Origin: Lachnospiraceae bacterium
GTDB lineage: Bacteria > Bacillota > Clostridia > Lachnospirales > Lachnospiraceae
Assembly (NCBI GenBank): GCA_022781985.1
Contig: JALESH010000017.1
Span: forward strand, 1-46,618
DNA: 46,618 nt
Direction: 5' to 3'
Position numbers and translations under genes: made by a program. The notes beneath the pieces are model-generated. The model made no database searches and was not told the origin of the DNA. It worked only from the letters and a program-made list of their open reading frames with translations. Numbering within the stretch: position 1 is the first letter of the stretch; each line of letters starts with the position of its first letter. Below, piece by piece: positions 16,048 through 24,346 of the stretch.

Positions 16048-16911
16048 ATGAGAGAAGAAATACTGATGAGGGCCATTCATCTGGTCAGAGATTTTAAAAG
16101 GCAGATCAATAAAAAAAATATCAGTGCGTTTGCATCCAGTACAGCGTTCTTTCTGTTTGTATCGCTGATTCCCATGCTGATACTGCTCTGTTCCATCCTT
16201 CCCTACACAGCATTTACAGAGGCTGATCTTATGACCTTTCTTACGGCCCTGACGCCGGACGTGATAGACTCCTTTGTGGTTTCCATCATTGCGGATGTAT
16301 ATGACCGGTCCATAGGAGTGGTATCCATAGCAGCCATCAGTACCCTTTGGTCAGCGGGCAAGGGAATGATGGCTCTTCTCAGGGGATTGAATGCGATCAA
16401 TGATGTAGAGGAGGGAAGAGGCTATCTGATGCTCAGAGGAATCTCTTCTTTTTATACGGTGATCTTTCTGGGTGTGACGGTATTGTCCCTGGTGGTCATA
16501 GTGTTTGGCGGTGTGCTGGTGCAAGCTGTGATCAGAGTGATCCCCCAGTTGGAGAGGCTGTTTCACTTTCTGATGAATTTCAGGCTGCTTTTTGTGCTGG
16601 CCATTATGATCATCGTTTTTTCCATGATGTATACCTATATTCCGGATAAGAAGCTGAAATTGGTATTTCAGGTTCCGGGAGCTGTTTTTTCGGCCATCCT
16701 GTGGAATCTATTCTCCTGGGCTTTTTCCATCTATGTGGAAAGCGGGGCGAACGGCTTCAGTACCTATGGAAATCTGGCTACCATTGTGATCATTATGATC
16801 TGGCTGTATATATGTATTTATATCATCATGATAGGGGCTTATGTGAACCGCTATTTTTCTCCTGTTTTCCATTTTCTCTTTATCTGCAGGCAGATAAGGA
16901 AAGCAGGGTAG
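16048..16911 (+). CDS. YihY/BrkB-family (UPF0761) membrane protein
   Basis: A 287-residue inner-membrane protein with about six hydrophobic segments: 28-50, 85-110, 132-160, 180-200, 215-240 and 245-270. The opening helix ISAFASSTAFFLFVSLIPML and the segment TLWSAGKGMMALLRGLN are typical of the YihY/BrkB family, once misnamed ribonuclease BN. The family function is unproven; some members are proposed transporters or envelope proteins. It begins 12 bases after the SpoIID-like gene, so the two probably form an operon concerned with the envelope (inference). Confidence 0.9.
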   Translation: MREEILMRAIHLVRDFKRQINKKNISAFASSTAFFLFVSLIPMLILLCSILPYTAFTEADLMTFLTALTPDVIDSFVVSIIADVYDRSIGVVSIAAISTLWSAGKGMMALLRGLNAINDVEEGRGYLMLRGISSFYTVIFLGVTVLSLVVIVFGGVLVQAVIRVIPQLERLFHFLMNFRLLFVLAIMIIVFSMMYTYIPDKKLKLVFQVPGAVFSAILWNLFSWAFSIYVESGANGFSTYGNLATIVIIMIWLYICIYIIMIGAYVNRYFSPVFHFLFICRQIRKAG

Positions 16912-16957
16912 GATTTGGACTGCTGCAGGTATCTGTGGCATCCGGCGCTCAGGAGGC

Positions 16958-16986
16958 TTGACAATCGGCCAAAGATTCACTACAAT
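16958..16986 (+). promoter_or_regulatory. Promoter of the pheST T-box operon
   Basis: A perfect TTGACA -35 box at 16958-16963 and a TACAAT -10 box at 16981-16986 are 17 bases apart. The predicted start near 16993 places the whole T-box leader in the transcript. Confidence 0.8.
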
Positions 16987-16992
16987 GGGAAG

Positions 16993-17275
16993 CAGCAAAA
17001 GCATAATGAGAAAAGCTGTGAAGGCGCGGGCAGGCTGCAGGAGATAAGCCTGCCGTCAGAATCACATTTTCTGCCAGAGAGAGGAGGCCCTTGGCTGAAA
17101 GCCTCCTTCAGTTCAAATGTGATTTCAGCTTCCCGCCGGAGCTTCCTGTATGAAAGGAGAGTAGTACAGGACGTCTGCACACGTTACGTGGAGAGGTGCC
17201 TGCTGTCTGCAGCAGGAATATGGGTGGTACCGCGGAAGATATTCGTCCCTGGCATTTTTGTCAGGTTTTTTTTAT
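16993..17275 (+). promoter_or_regulatory. T-box riboswitch leader, phenylalanine (UUC specifier)
   Basis: The T-box signature TGGGTGGTACCGCG lies at 17221-17234, followed by TTCGTCCC. Upstream, Stem I is built on the 10-base repeat AATCACATTT / AAATGTGATT (17057-17066 region with 17114-17123 region) around an inner AGAGAG...GGAGGC/GCCTCC hairpin. The bases after the 3' arm read TTC at 17124-17126 followed by A, where the specifier codon is expected; UUC matches tRNA-Phe. A GAAAGGAGAGTAG segment and the hairpin CCTGCTG/CAGCAGG just before the T-box fit the remaining conserved parts. Uncharged tRNA-Phe is expected to favour the antiterminator and allow pheST expression. Confidence 0.93.
17248..17273 (+). 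terminator. Regulated terminator of the pheST T-box
   Basis: CCTGGCA at 17248-17254 pairs with TGTCAGG at 17259-17265 (one G-U), followed by eight Ts at 17266-17273. It overlaps the region that would otherwise join the antiterminator, as expected for a T-box switch. Confidence 0.82.
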
Positions 17276-17315
17276 TTTAAAATTTATTCTATTTTCATAC
17301 GAAAGGGAGAGCTAT

Positions 17316-18341
17316 ATGGACATGAAAGAAAGACTGGAACAGATCAAGGCCGAAGCCATCAGGCAGATTGAGGCCAGTGAGAAGCTGGAAAGGCTGAATG
17401 AGATCCGGGTAAATTATCTGGGCAAGAAGGGGGAGCTGACTGCCGTATTGAAGGGGATGAAGGATGTGGCAGCAGAGGAGCGGCCCAGGGTGGGACAGAT
17501 GGTGAACGAGGCCAGAGAAGAAATTGAGAAAAGGCTGGAGAATTTTAAGCAGAAGATGGAGAGGGTGGCCCTGGAGGCCAGGATGAAAGCAGAGGTTATC
17601 GATGTCACCCTGCCGGCCAGAAAGAATAACGTAGGGCATCGTCATCCCAATACCATTGCATTGGAGGAGGTGGAGAGAATCTTTATCGGCATGGGCTATG
17701 AGGTGGTGGAGGGTCCTGAGATAGAAAAGGACTATTATAACTTTGAGGCCCTCAATATTCCCGATGGCCATCCGGCCAGAGATGAGCAGGATACCTTCTA
17801 TATCACCAGTGATATCCTGCTGAGAACCCAGACCTCCTCCACCCAGGTGCATGAGATGGAGAAGGGCAGGCTTCCCATCCGCATGATTGCACCGGGAAGG
17901 GTCTTCCGTTCAGACGAGGTGGATGCTACCCATTCTCCTTCCTTCCATCAGATAGAGGGGCTGGTTATTGATAAAAATGTGACCTTTTCTGATCTGAAGG
18001 GTACCCTGGCAGAGTTTGCAAAGGAGCTGTTTGGGGATAAGACAAGGGTAAAGTTCCGTCCCCATCATTTTCCCTTCACGGAGCCAAGCGCGGAGATGGA
18101 TGTGTCCTGCTTTAAGTGCGGAGGCAGCGGCTGCCGTTTCTGCAAGGGCTCAGGCTGGATCGAGATCCTGGGCTGCGGTATGGTACATCCCCGGGTACTG
18201 ACTATGAGCGGCATCGATCCGGAGGAATACACAGGCTTTGCCTTCGGTGTGGGTCTGGAGAGAATCGCCCTCCTGAAATACGAAATTGACGATATGCGTC
18301 TGCTTTATGAGAATGACATACGTTTCCTGAAGCAGTTCTAG
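17316..18341 (+). CDS. pheS: Phenylalanyl-tRNA synthetase alpha subunit
   Basis: A 341-residue class II synthetase subunit that charges tRNA-Phe together with PheT. An N-terminal coiled coil (about 1-85) contacts tRNA; the catalytic core follows, with [12 protein letters not shown] near 155, the motif-2 region [19 protein letters not shown] near 198, and motif 3 [10 protein letters not shown] at 311-320. Four cysteines at 265, 268, 273 and 276 form the CxxC...CxxC insert common in Firmicute PheS. I chose ATG 17316 with AAAGGGAGAG upstream; the frame stays open further back but only through the T-box leader. pheT follows after 35 bases. Confidence 0.97.
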   Translation: MDMKERLEQIKAEAIRQIEASEKLERLNEIRVNYLGKKGELTAVLKGMKDVAAEERPRVGQMVNEAREEIEKRLENFKQKMERVALEARMKAEVIDVTLPARKNNVGHRHPNTIALEEVERIFIGMGYEVVEGPEIEKDYYNFEALNIPDGHPARDEQDTFYITSDILLRTQTSSTQVHEMEKGRLPIRMIAPGRVFRSDEVDATHSPSFHQIEGLVIDKNVTFSDLKGTLAEFAKELFGDKTRVKFRPHHFPFTEPSAEMDVSCFKCGGSGCRFCKGSGWIEILGCGMVHPRVLTMSGIDPEEYTGFAFGVGLERIALLKYEIDDMRLLYENDIRFLKQF

Positions 18342-18376
18342 GAATAAAAGCAGGAAGAAAGGAAAGGTTATTAGAG

Positions 18377-20797
18377 ATGAATACAGCATTATCATGGATT
18401 AAAGCATATGTACCGGAGCTGGATTGTACGGATCAGGAATATTGTGATGCAATGACGCTGTCAGGCACCAAGGTGGAAGGCTATAAGCGGCTGGATAAAA
18501 ATCTGGAAAAAATAGTGGTAGGCCGAATAGAGCGGATAGAGAAGCATCCCGATGCAGATAAGCTGATCGTATGCCAGGTGAATGTAGGCAGTGAGGTGAT
18601 TCAGATCGTGACAGGCGCACCCAATGTAAAGGAGGGGCACAAGGTGCCGGTGGTACTGGACGGCGGCAGGGTGGCAGGGGGCCATGACGGCAGTCCGCTG
18701 CCGGAGGGAGGCATCCCCATCAAGGCCGGCAAGCTGCGGGGCGTGTCTTCCTATGGCATGATGTGCTCTATTGAGGAGCTGGGCGGCAGCCGGGAGATGT
18801 ATCCGGAGGCTCCGGAGGACGGGATCTATATCTTTGAGGACGATGCAGAGATCGGAAGTGATGCGGTGGAGGCCCTTGGTCTCAGAGATACGGTCTTTGA
18901 ATATGAGGTGACATCCAACAGAGTGGACTGCTACAGTGTACTGGGGATCGCCAGGGAAGCGGCAGCTACCTTCAGAAAGCCCTTTGCGGCTCCCACAGTA
19001 GAGATCCGGGAGAACGGAGAGAGGGTGGAGGACTATGTTTCCGTGGAGGTGCAGGATCCGGAGCTGTGTCCCAGATATACGGCCAGGGTCTGCACCAACA
19101 TCAGGATCGGGCCTTCTCCGGCATGGATGCAGAGAAGGCTGGCAGCCAGCGGCATCCGTCCCATCAACAACCTGGTGGATATCACCAACTATGTGATGGA
19201 GGAGTACGGCCAGCCTATGCATGCCTTTGACCTGGATGCCATAGCCGGACGTAGGATCATTGTACGCCGGGCTAGGGATGGAGAGGAGTTTCAGACTCTG
19301 GACGGCCAGATGAGGAAGCTGGATGGGGATGTGCTGATGATCTGTGACGGAGAAAAGGAGATAGGTATCGCCGGTATCATGGGAGGAGAAAACTCCAAAA
19401 TTACAGATTCCGTTAAAACCGTTCTGCTGGAGGCTGCTGCCTTCAACGGAACCAACATCCGTAAGTCTGCCAGGAGGATCGGTCTCAGAACCGATGCTTC
19501 TGGTAAGTTTGAAAAGGGGCTGGATCCCAGGAATGCAGAAGCAGCCATCAATCGTGCCTGTCAGCTGATCCAGGAGCTGGGCTGCGGAGAAGTGGTGGGA
19601 GGCATGGTGGATGTATGCGCTCCTCTGAAGGAAAACAGAAGGATCAGATTCGAGCCGGAAAGGATCAACCGTCTGCTGGGGACGGAGATAGAAAAAGAAG
19701 AGATGCTGTCTATCTTTGAGAGGCTCGAACTGAAATATGACCAGGAAACCCAGATGCTGGAGATACCTTCCTTCCGTCAGGATCTGGAAGGGTTTGCCGA
19801 TATTGCCGAGGAGGTGGCCAGATTTTACGGATATGATAAAATCCCAGTTTCCCTGCCCAGGGGAGAGGCCACTGCAGGAAAGCTTCCTTTTAAGCTGAGA
19901 ATAGAAGAAAAGGCCAGAGACATTGCGGAGTACTGCGGATTTTCCCAGGGAATGTGCTATTCCTTTGAGTGCCCCAGGGTATTTGATAAGCTGCTGCTGC
20001 CTGAGGACAGCGGGCTTCGCAGCGCGATTACCATTGCCAATCCTCTGGGAGAGGATTTTTCCGTGATGAGGACTATTTCCTTAAATGGTATACTGACCAG
20101 CCTGGCCGCCAACTACAACAGGAGAAACAAGGATGTGCGGCTGTATGAGCTGGGCAATATCTATATTCCCGGGAAGCTTCCGCTGGCAGAATTGCCGGAT
20201 GAGAGGATGCAGTTTACACTGGGTATGTACGGAGAGGGAGACTTCTATACCATGAAGGGTGTGGTGGAGGAATTTTTTGACTGTATCGGGATGAGGAAGA
20301 AGGCCGTTTATGATCCGGAGGCCGGAAAGCCCTTCCTGCATCCCGGACGGCAGGCTCTCATCCTGTACGGAGGCCGGACGGTGGGCTATCTGGGAGAGGT
20401 GCATCCTCAGGTGTGCGACAACTACCAGATCGGAACCCGGGTATACGTGGCAGTCTTGGATATGCCCGAGATCCTGCCCTTTGCAACCTTTGACAGAAAG
20501 TATGAGGGCATCGCAAAGTATCCTGCCGTCTCCAGGGACATCAGTATGGTAGTGCCCGGAAATATCCCTGTGGGTCGGATCGAGGCTCTGATCGAACAGA
20601 GGGGGGGCAGGCTGCTGGAGTCCTGTGAGCTGTTCGATGTTTACGAAGGCAGCCAGATCAAGGAGGGCTTTAAGTCAGTGGCCTATTCCATCACCTTCCG
20701 AGCCAAGGACAGAACCCTGGAGGAGAGTGATGTAGCTGCTGCCATGAAGAAGATTTTAAATGGGTTGGAGAGCCTTGGCATAGAACTGCGCCAATAG
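18377..20797 (+). CDS. pheT: Phenylalanyl-tRNA synthetase beta subunit
   Basis: An 806-residue partner of PheS in the alpha2-beta2 enzyme. Domains in order: N-terminal part, tRNA-binding OB-fold (about 40-155, with HPDADKLIVCQVNVG), B3/4 editing domain (about 210-385, with SGKFEKGLDPRNAEAAINR at its end), B5 domain (about 405-475), catalytic-like core (about 480-700) and the C-terminal anticodon-binding FDX-ACB domain (about 713-806, KYPAVSRDISMVV). Length and order are normal for the bacterial family. It shares the T-box controlled transcript with pheS. Confidence 0.97.
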   Translation: MNTALSWIKAYVPELDCTDQEYCDAMTLSGTKVEGYKRLDKNLEKIVVGRIERIEKHPDADKLIVCQVNVGSEVIQIVTGAPNVKEGHKVPVVLDGGRVAGGHDGSPLPEGGIPIKAGKLRGVSSYGMMCSIEELGGSREMYPEAPEDGIYIFEDDAEIGSDAVEALGLRDTVFEYEVTSNRVDCYSVLGIAREAAATFRKPFAAPTVEIRENGERVEDYVSVEVQDPELCPRYTARVCTNIRIGPSPAWMQRRLAASGIRPINNLVDITNYVMEEYGQPMHAFDLDAIAGRRIIVRRARDGEEFQTLDGQMRKLDGDVLMICDGEKEIGIAGIMGGENSKITDSVKTVLLEAAAFNGTNIRKSARRIGLRTDASGKFEKGLDPRNAEAAINRACQLIQELGCGEVVGGMVDVCAPLKENRRIRFEPERINRLLGTEIEKEEMLSIFERLELKYDQETQMLEIPSFRQDLEGFADIAEEVARFYGYDKIPVSLPRGEATAGKLPFKLRIEEKARDIAEYCGFSQGMCYSFECPRVFDKLLLPEDSGLRSAITIANPLGEDFSVMRTISLNGILTSLAANYNRRNKDVRLYELGNIYIPGKLPLAELPDERMQFTLGMYGEGDFYTMKGVVEEFFDCIGMRKKAVYDPEAGKPFLHPGRQALILYGGRTVGYLGEVHPQVCDNYQIGTRVYVAVLDMPEILPFATFDRKYEGIAKYPAVSRDISMVVPGNIPVGRIEALIEQRGGRLLESCELFDVYEGSQIKEGFKSVAYSITFRAKDRTLEESDVAAAMKKILNGLESLGIELRQ

Positions 20798-20853
20798 GGA
20801 ATAAGCATACAGAGGTAAGGAACAAATAAGGAGCATCAGAAGGAGGAGCAGGG

Positions 20854-22269
20854 ATGGACAGAAAGAATGTATGGGAGACCTACGATGCCGGCCAGCTGGA
20901 GGAGCTGGAAAGCCATGCGGCAGGGTACAGGGAGTTCCTGGACAGAGGAAAGACGGAGAGGGAGTGCATCGATTACATCGTCAACACCGTGGAAGAGGCT
21001 GGATATCGGGAGCTGCAGACCCTGATCCGGGAAAACCGGGCCTTGAGAAAGGGGGATAAGGTCTATGCGGTATGGAGAAATAAGTCCGTCATTCTTTTCA
21101 GGATAGGGGAAAGACCCCTGGAGGAGGGGATGAATATCCTGGGCGCCCATATCGACTCTCCCAGGCTGGATATCAAGCAGAACCCTCTCTATGAGGAGGG
21201 AGGCTTTGCCTATCTGGATACCCACTACTACGGTGGGGTAAAAAAATATCAGTGGGTGACCCTGCCCCTAGCTATCCATGGGGTGGTGGTCAGGAAGGAC
21301 GGAACAACGGTGGAGATCAGCGTGGGTGACAATGAGGAGGATCCGGTCTTCTTCATCTCGGATCTGCTGGTACATCTGGCAGCAGAGCAGCTGGAGAAAA
21401 AGGCTTCCAAGGTCATAGAGGGGGAGGCACTGGATGTGATCGTGGGCAGCAAGCCTTTGGTCCTGGGCCGGGAGGGTCAGGAGGCTGAGGAGAAAAAGGA
21501 GCCCGGTAAGGAAGCGGTGAAAAAGGGGATCCTGACGATCTTAAAGGAAGCCTATGATATAGAGGAGGAGGATTTTATATCTGCTGAGCTGGAGGTGGTT
21601 CCTGCAGGCAGAGCCAGGGAGGCCGGCTTTGACAGGAGTATGATCCTGGCCTATGGGCAGGATGACAGGGTCTGTGCCTTTTCCTCCCTCCAGGCTATGC
21701 TGGAGGTAGAGGAGAGCGAAAGGACTGCCTGCTGCATTCTGGTGGATAAGGAGGAGATCGGGAGCGTGGGAGCCACGGGTATGAAATCCCGGTTTTTTGA
21801 AAATATGGCAGCAGAGGTGATGAGCCTGACAGGGGACTACAGTGAGCTGAAGCTGAGAAGGTGCCTGGCGGCCTCCTGCATGCTTTCCTCGGATGTAAGC
21901 AGTGCCTTTGATCCCTCCTATGCCTCCAGCTTTGACAAGAAAAATGTGGCTTATATGGGGAAGGGCCTGGTGCTGAACAAGTTTACCGGAGCTAGGGGAA
22001 AATCCGGCTCCAACGATGCCGATGCGGAGTATCTGGCCCATCTCAGGGCCATCTTTGAAAAAGAAAGGGTACATTTCCAGACAGCAGAGCTGGGAAGGGT
22101 GGACCTGGGAGGCGGAGGCACCATCGCCTATATCCTGGCCCGTTATGGGATGGAAGTGATCGACAGCGGAGTGGCGGTCATGAATATGCATGCCCCCTGG
22201 GAGGCTGTCAGCAAGGCCGATGTCTATGAGGCAAAGCGGGGCTATGCCGCCTTTTTAAAGCATGCGTAA
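20854..22269 (+). CDS. M18 family aminopeptidase
   Basis: A 471-residue cytoplasmic zinc aminopeptidase of the aspartyl-aminopeptidase family, which trims acidic or neutral N-terminal residues from peptides. Metal-site motifs are visible: H99 and D101 in [13 protein letters not shown], the catalytic [13 protein letters not shown] near residue 298, a [16 protein letters not shown] segment near 378, and the last ligand H446 in MHAPWE. The length matches the bacterial members. ATG has AGAAGGAGGAG upstream. It lies 56 bases after pheT and 43 bases before the chosen queA start, so it may share their transcript. Confidence 0.94.
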   Translation: MDRKNVWETYDAGQLEELESHAAGYREFLDRGKTERECIDYIVNTVEEAGYRELQTLIRENRALRKGDKVYAVWRNKSVILFRIGERPLEEGMNILGAHIDSPRLDIKQNPLYEEGGFAYLDTHYYGGVKKYQWVTLPLAIHGVVVRKDGTTVEISVGDNEEDPVFFISDLLVHLAAEQLEKKASKVIEGEALDVIVGSKPLVLGREGQEAEEKKEPGKEAVKKGILTILKEAYDIEEEDFISAELEVVPAGRAREAGFDRSMILAYGQDDRVCAFSSLQAMLEVEESERTACCILVDKEEIGSVGATGMKSRFFENMAAEVMSLTGDYSELKLRRCLAASCMLSSDVSSAFDPSYASSFDKKNVAYMGKGLVLNKFTGARGKSGSNDADAEYLAHLRAIFEKERVHFQTAELGRVDLGGGGTIAYILARYGMEVIDSGVAVMNMHAPWEAVSKADVYEAKRGYAAFLKHA

Positions 22270-22312
22270 GGTGTGGAAAGCGGCAAAAGAGGATGAGGGA
22301 AGAAGAGCAGAG

Positions 22313-23338
22313 ATGAAAAAATCAGATTTTTATTTTGAACTGCCAAAGGAGCTGATCGCCCAGGATCCGCTGCCGGATCGCTCCGGCTCCCGGCTGCTGG
22401 TACTGGACAGGGAAAGCGGGGCGGTAGAGCATCATGCCTTCCGGGAGATTACTGACTATTTATCCCCCGGAGACTGCTTGGTGCTGAATGATACCAAGGT
22501 GATCCCGGCCAGGCTTCTGGGGGTAAAAGAGGATACCGGGGCGGCCGCAGAGGTGCTCCTGCTGAAAAGGCAGGAAAAGGATGTCTGGGAGGCATTGGTA
22601 AAGCCGGGAAGAAAGCTGAGGCCGGGAGCGGCTGTGAGCTTTGGGGACGGTATTCTGCGGGGAGAGATCCTGGGAATCGGGGAGGAGGGAAACCGGCTGA
22701 TCCGTTTTTCCTATGAGGGTATCTTCGAGGAGGTGCTGGATCGGCTGGGAGAAATGCCCCTGCCTCCCTACATCACCCATAAGCTGGAGGACAAAACCCG
22801 CTACCAGACCGTATATGCCAGGTATGAGGGTTCAGCAGCAGCCCCTACCGCAGGACTGCATTTTACCAGGGAGCTTCTGGATAACATAGAGAAAAAGGGT
22901 GTGAGTATCGCCTGTGTAACCCTCCATGTGGGTCTGGGCACCTTCCGCCCGGTGAAGGAGGAGGATATCCTGAAGCATCATATGCACGCGGAGGCTTATC
23001 AGATCACAGGGGAGAATGCGGATAAGATCAACCGGACCAGACAGGAAGGGGGAAGGATCATCTGCGTGGGAACCACCAGCTGCAGAACCCTGGAGAGTGC
23101 GGCCGATGGAACAGGACTGCTGCGGGAGGGCTGCGGCAGTACGGATATCTTTATTTATCCGGGATATCGTTTCAAGGTGATGGACGGACTGATTACCAAT
23201 TTCCACCTGCCGGAGTCTACCCTGGTGATGCTGGTTTCTGCCTTTGCCGGAAGGGAGAGGGTGCTGGAGGCATACAGGAAGGCGGTGGAGGAGAGATATC
23301 GTTTTTTCAGCTTTGGGGATGCGATGCTTATAGTTTAA
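22313..23338 (+). CDS. queA: tRNA preQ1(34) S-adenosylmethionine ribosyltransferase-isomerase
   Basis: A 341-residue enzyme of queuosine synthesis that moves the ribosyl part of SAM onto preQ1 in the tRNA wobble position, giving epoxyqueuosine. Family hallmarks seen: the opening [36 protein letters not shown] near 60, EMPLPPYI near 147, TAGLHFT near 182 and [18 protein letters not shown] near 300. The frame extends back to ATG 22262, overlapping the M18 gene, but ATG 22313 starts where the family normally starts (MKKSDF), so I use it. No other queuosine gene is in the window. Confidence 0.95.
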   Translation: MKKSDFYFELPKELIAQDPLPDRSGSRLLVLDRESGAVEHHAFREITDYLSPGDCLVLNDTKVIPARLLGVKEDTGAAAEVLLLKRQEKDVWEALVKPGRKLRPGAAVSFGDGILRGEILGIGEEGNRLIRFSYEGIFEEVLDRLGEMPLPPYITHKLEDKTRYQTVYARYEGSAAAPTAGLHFTRELLDNIEKKGVSIACVTLHVGLGTFRPVKEEDILKHHMHAEAYQITGENADKINRTRQEGGRIICVGTTSCRTLESAADGTGLLREGCGSTDIFIYPGYRFKVMDGLITNFHLPESTLVMLVSAFAGRERVLEAYRKAVEERYRFFSFGDAMLIV

Positions 23339-23401
23339 CACCGAAATTGCACAAATGTAAACTACGGAAATGCCTGAAATCAAACAGCTGAACAAAAAGT
23401 T

Positions 23402-23429
23402 GCCACCCCTTGAATAAAGGGGCGGTGGC
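23402..23429. repeat. Imperfect hairpin between queA and the DUF2442 gene
   Basis: GCCACCCCTT at 23402-23411 pairs with AAGG and GGTGGC at 23417-23429 with a 3-base bulge. No T-run follows, so it is not a normal terminator. It ends about 14 bases before the ribosome site of the small gene. It could protect the queA mRNA end or affect initiation; this is unproven. Confidence 0.45.
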
Positions 23430-23454
23430 TTCGCAGGTAGATGGAGGTGGTATT

Positions 23455-23703
23455 GTGGTTGGTATTCTGAAAAGCGTGAAACCGCTCGAAAATTTCATAC
23501 TGGAGGCAGATTTTACGGATGGAACCGTTAAGCAGTACGATGTAAAGCCTCTGTTCGATGAAATCCCGGAGTTTTCTGAAATGGCCGGCAATCCTGAACT
23601 GTTCCGAAAGGCGGAAGTGATCTGCTGTGGATATGCAGTCGCCTGGAATGATGTGCTGGATCTGGCAAGTGAGGAAATATGGGATAATGGCATGACCATA
23701 TAA
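23455..23703 (+). CDS. DUF2442 domain protein
   Basis: An 82-residue small protein with the DUF2442 pattern: VKPLENFILEADFTDGTVKQYDVKPLF followed by a C-terminal GYAVAWNDVLDLASEEIWDNG. The chosen start is GTG 23455, with a strong GGAGG 7 bases upstream; earlier in-frame starts lack such a site. Function is unknown. DUF2442 genes are often found next to a DUF4160 gene and look like accessory, horizontally moved pairs; here no partner is visible, only a 15-codon open frame at 23370-23417. It ends before a strong two-way terminator. Confidence 0.8.
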   Translation: MVGILKSVKPLENFILEADFTDGTVKQYDVKPLFDEIPEFSEMAGNPELFRKAEVICCGYAVAWNDVLDLASEEIWDNGMTI

Positions 23704-23749
23704 TATAAAAGGCCGGTAGGTAGCAAACCTCATTGAAATTTAGCTTAAG

Positions 23750-23812
23750 AAAACATCCCAACAGGAATCAATGCTTCTTCAGCAGTGGTCATCCTGTTGG
23801 GATGTTTTATTT
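23750..23812. terminator. Two-way intrinsic terminator between DUF2442 and the glycyl-radical gene
   Basis: A perfect 16-base stem, AAAACATCCCAACAGG at 23750-23765 with its complement at 23793-23808, encloses a 27-base loop. The right arm ends in TTTT then ATTT; the left arm gives the same T-run on the other strand. It lies between two convergent genes and can end transcription from both. Confidence 0.85.
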
Positions 23813-23861
23813 GGGATCCGATGGGGTACATCGTATGTTGACCCACAGTCCCTTTTTCGTT

Positions 23862-24101
23862 TTACATACTCTCGTGGAAGGTTCTGTTGATAACGTCAGT
23901 CTGCTGCTCGGGAGTCAGTTTAATGAAGTTGACAGCATATCCGCTGACACGGATGGTAAGCTGGGGATATTTCTCGGGATGCTTCTGGGCATCCAGAAGG
24001 GTATCTCTGTTGAGTACGTTTACATTCAGATGATGTCCGCCCTTCTCTGCATATCCGTCCAATAAGTTTACTAAATTATCTACCTGTGCTGTGTTTGTCA
24101 T
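23862..24101 (-). CDS. Small autonomous glycyl-radical protein (GrcA/YfiD-like)
   Basis: A 79-residue protein matching only the C-terminal glycyl-radical domain of pyruvate formate-lyase. The radical motif RVSGYAVNF is intact, with the glycine at residue 54, and the flanking [26 protein letters not shown] (in two parts) is typical of PFL ends. In E. coli the related 127-residue YfiD/GrcA replaces the broken end of oxygen-damaged PFL. This one is shorter, essentially the domain alone. It needs the PFL-activating enzyme, which is not in this window. ATG has GGAGG 8 bases upstream and a clear minus-strand promoter. It is the only minus-strand gene I can support here. Confidence 0.88.
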   Translation of the reverse strand: MTNTAQVDNLVNLLDGYAEKGGHHLNVNVLNRDTLLDAQKHPEKYPQLTIRVSGYAVNFIKLTPEQQTDVINRTFHESM

Positions 24102-24162
24102 AATGGGTTCCTCCTTATTCTCAATGGCTGATAATAATAACTGTTATTGCTTTGTTACACAT

Positions 24163-24191
24163 ATCATAACATCGGATACTGAAAATGTCTA
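24163..24191 (-). promoter_or_regulatory. Promoter of the glycyl-radical gene (minus strand)
   Basis: On the minus strand TAGACA (24186-24191) and TATGAT (24163-24168) are separated by 17 bases, about 61 bases before the ATG. A second possible promoter, TTGTAT and TATAAA 16 bases apart, lies further upstream near 24205-24233. The rest of the 245-base gap before the GT2 gene holds only a short inverted repeat (24262-24285). Confidence 0.65.
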
Positions 24192-24346
24192 CGGAAAACT
24201 CCTTTATAGTATGTTCTTTTTTGCATACAAAAAAAGGGAGCGCAATGAATAATGACAGAAAACAGGAAAAACTGCTTGCAGTTTCCATATTCTGGTGTCT
24301 AAAATAGAGGGAAAGAAACCTGCAGTGAAAGGAGCATCGTCACAGG

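Noticed and set aside
17196-17315. N-terminal extension of pheS back into the leader
   Set aside because: It would translate the T-box and its terminator. ATG 17316 has a good ribosome site and the family's usual start.
23733-24065. 110-codon plus-strand frame opposite the glycyl-radical gene
   Set aside because: The minus strand carries the exact glycyl-radical motif, a strong ribosome site and a promoter; the plus frame crosses a terminator stem.
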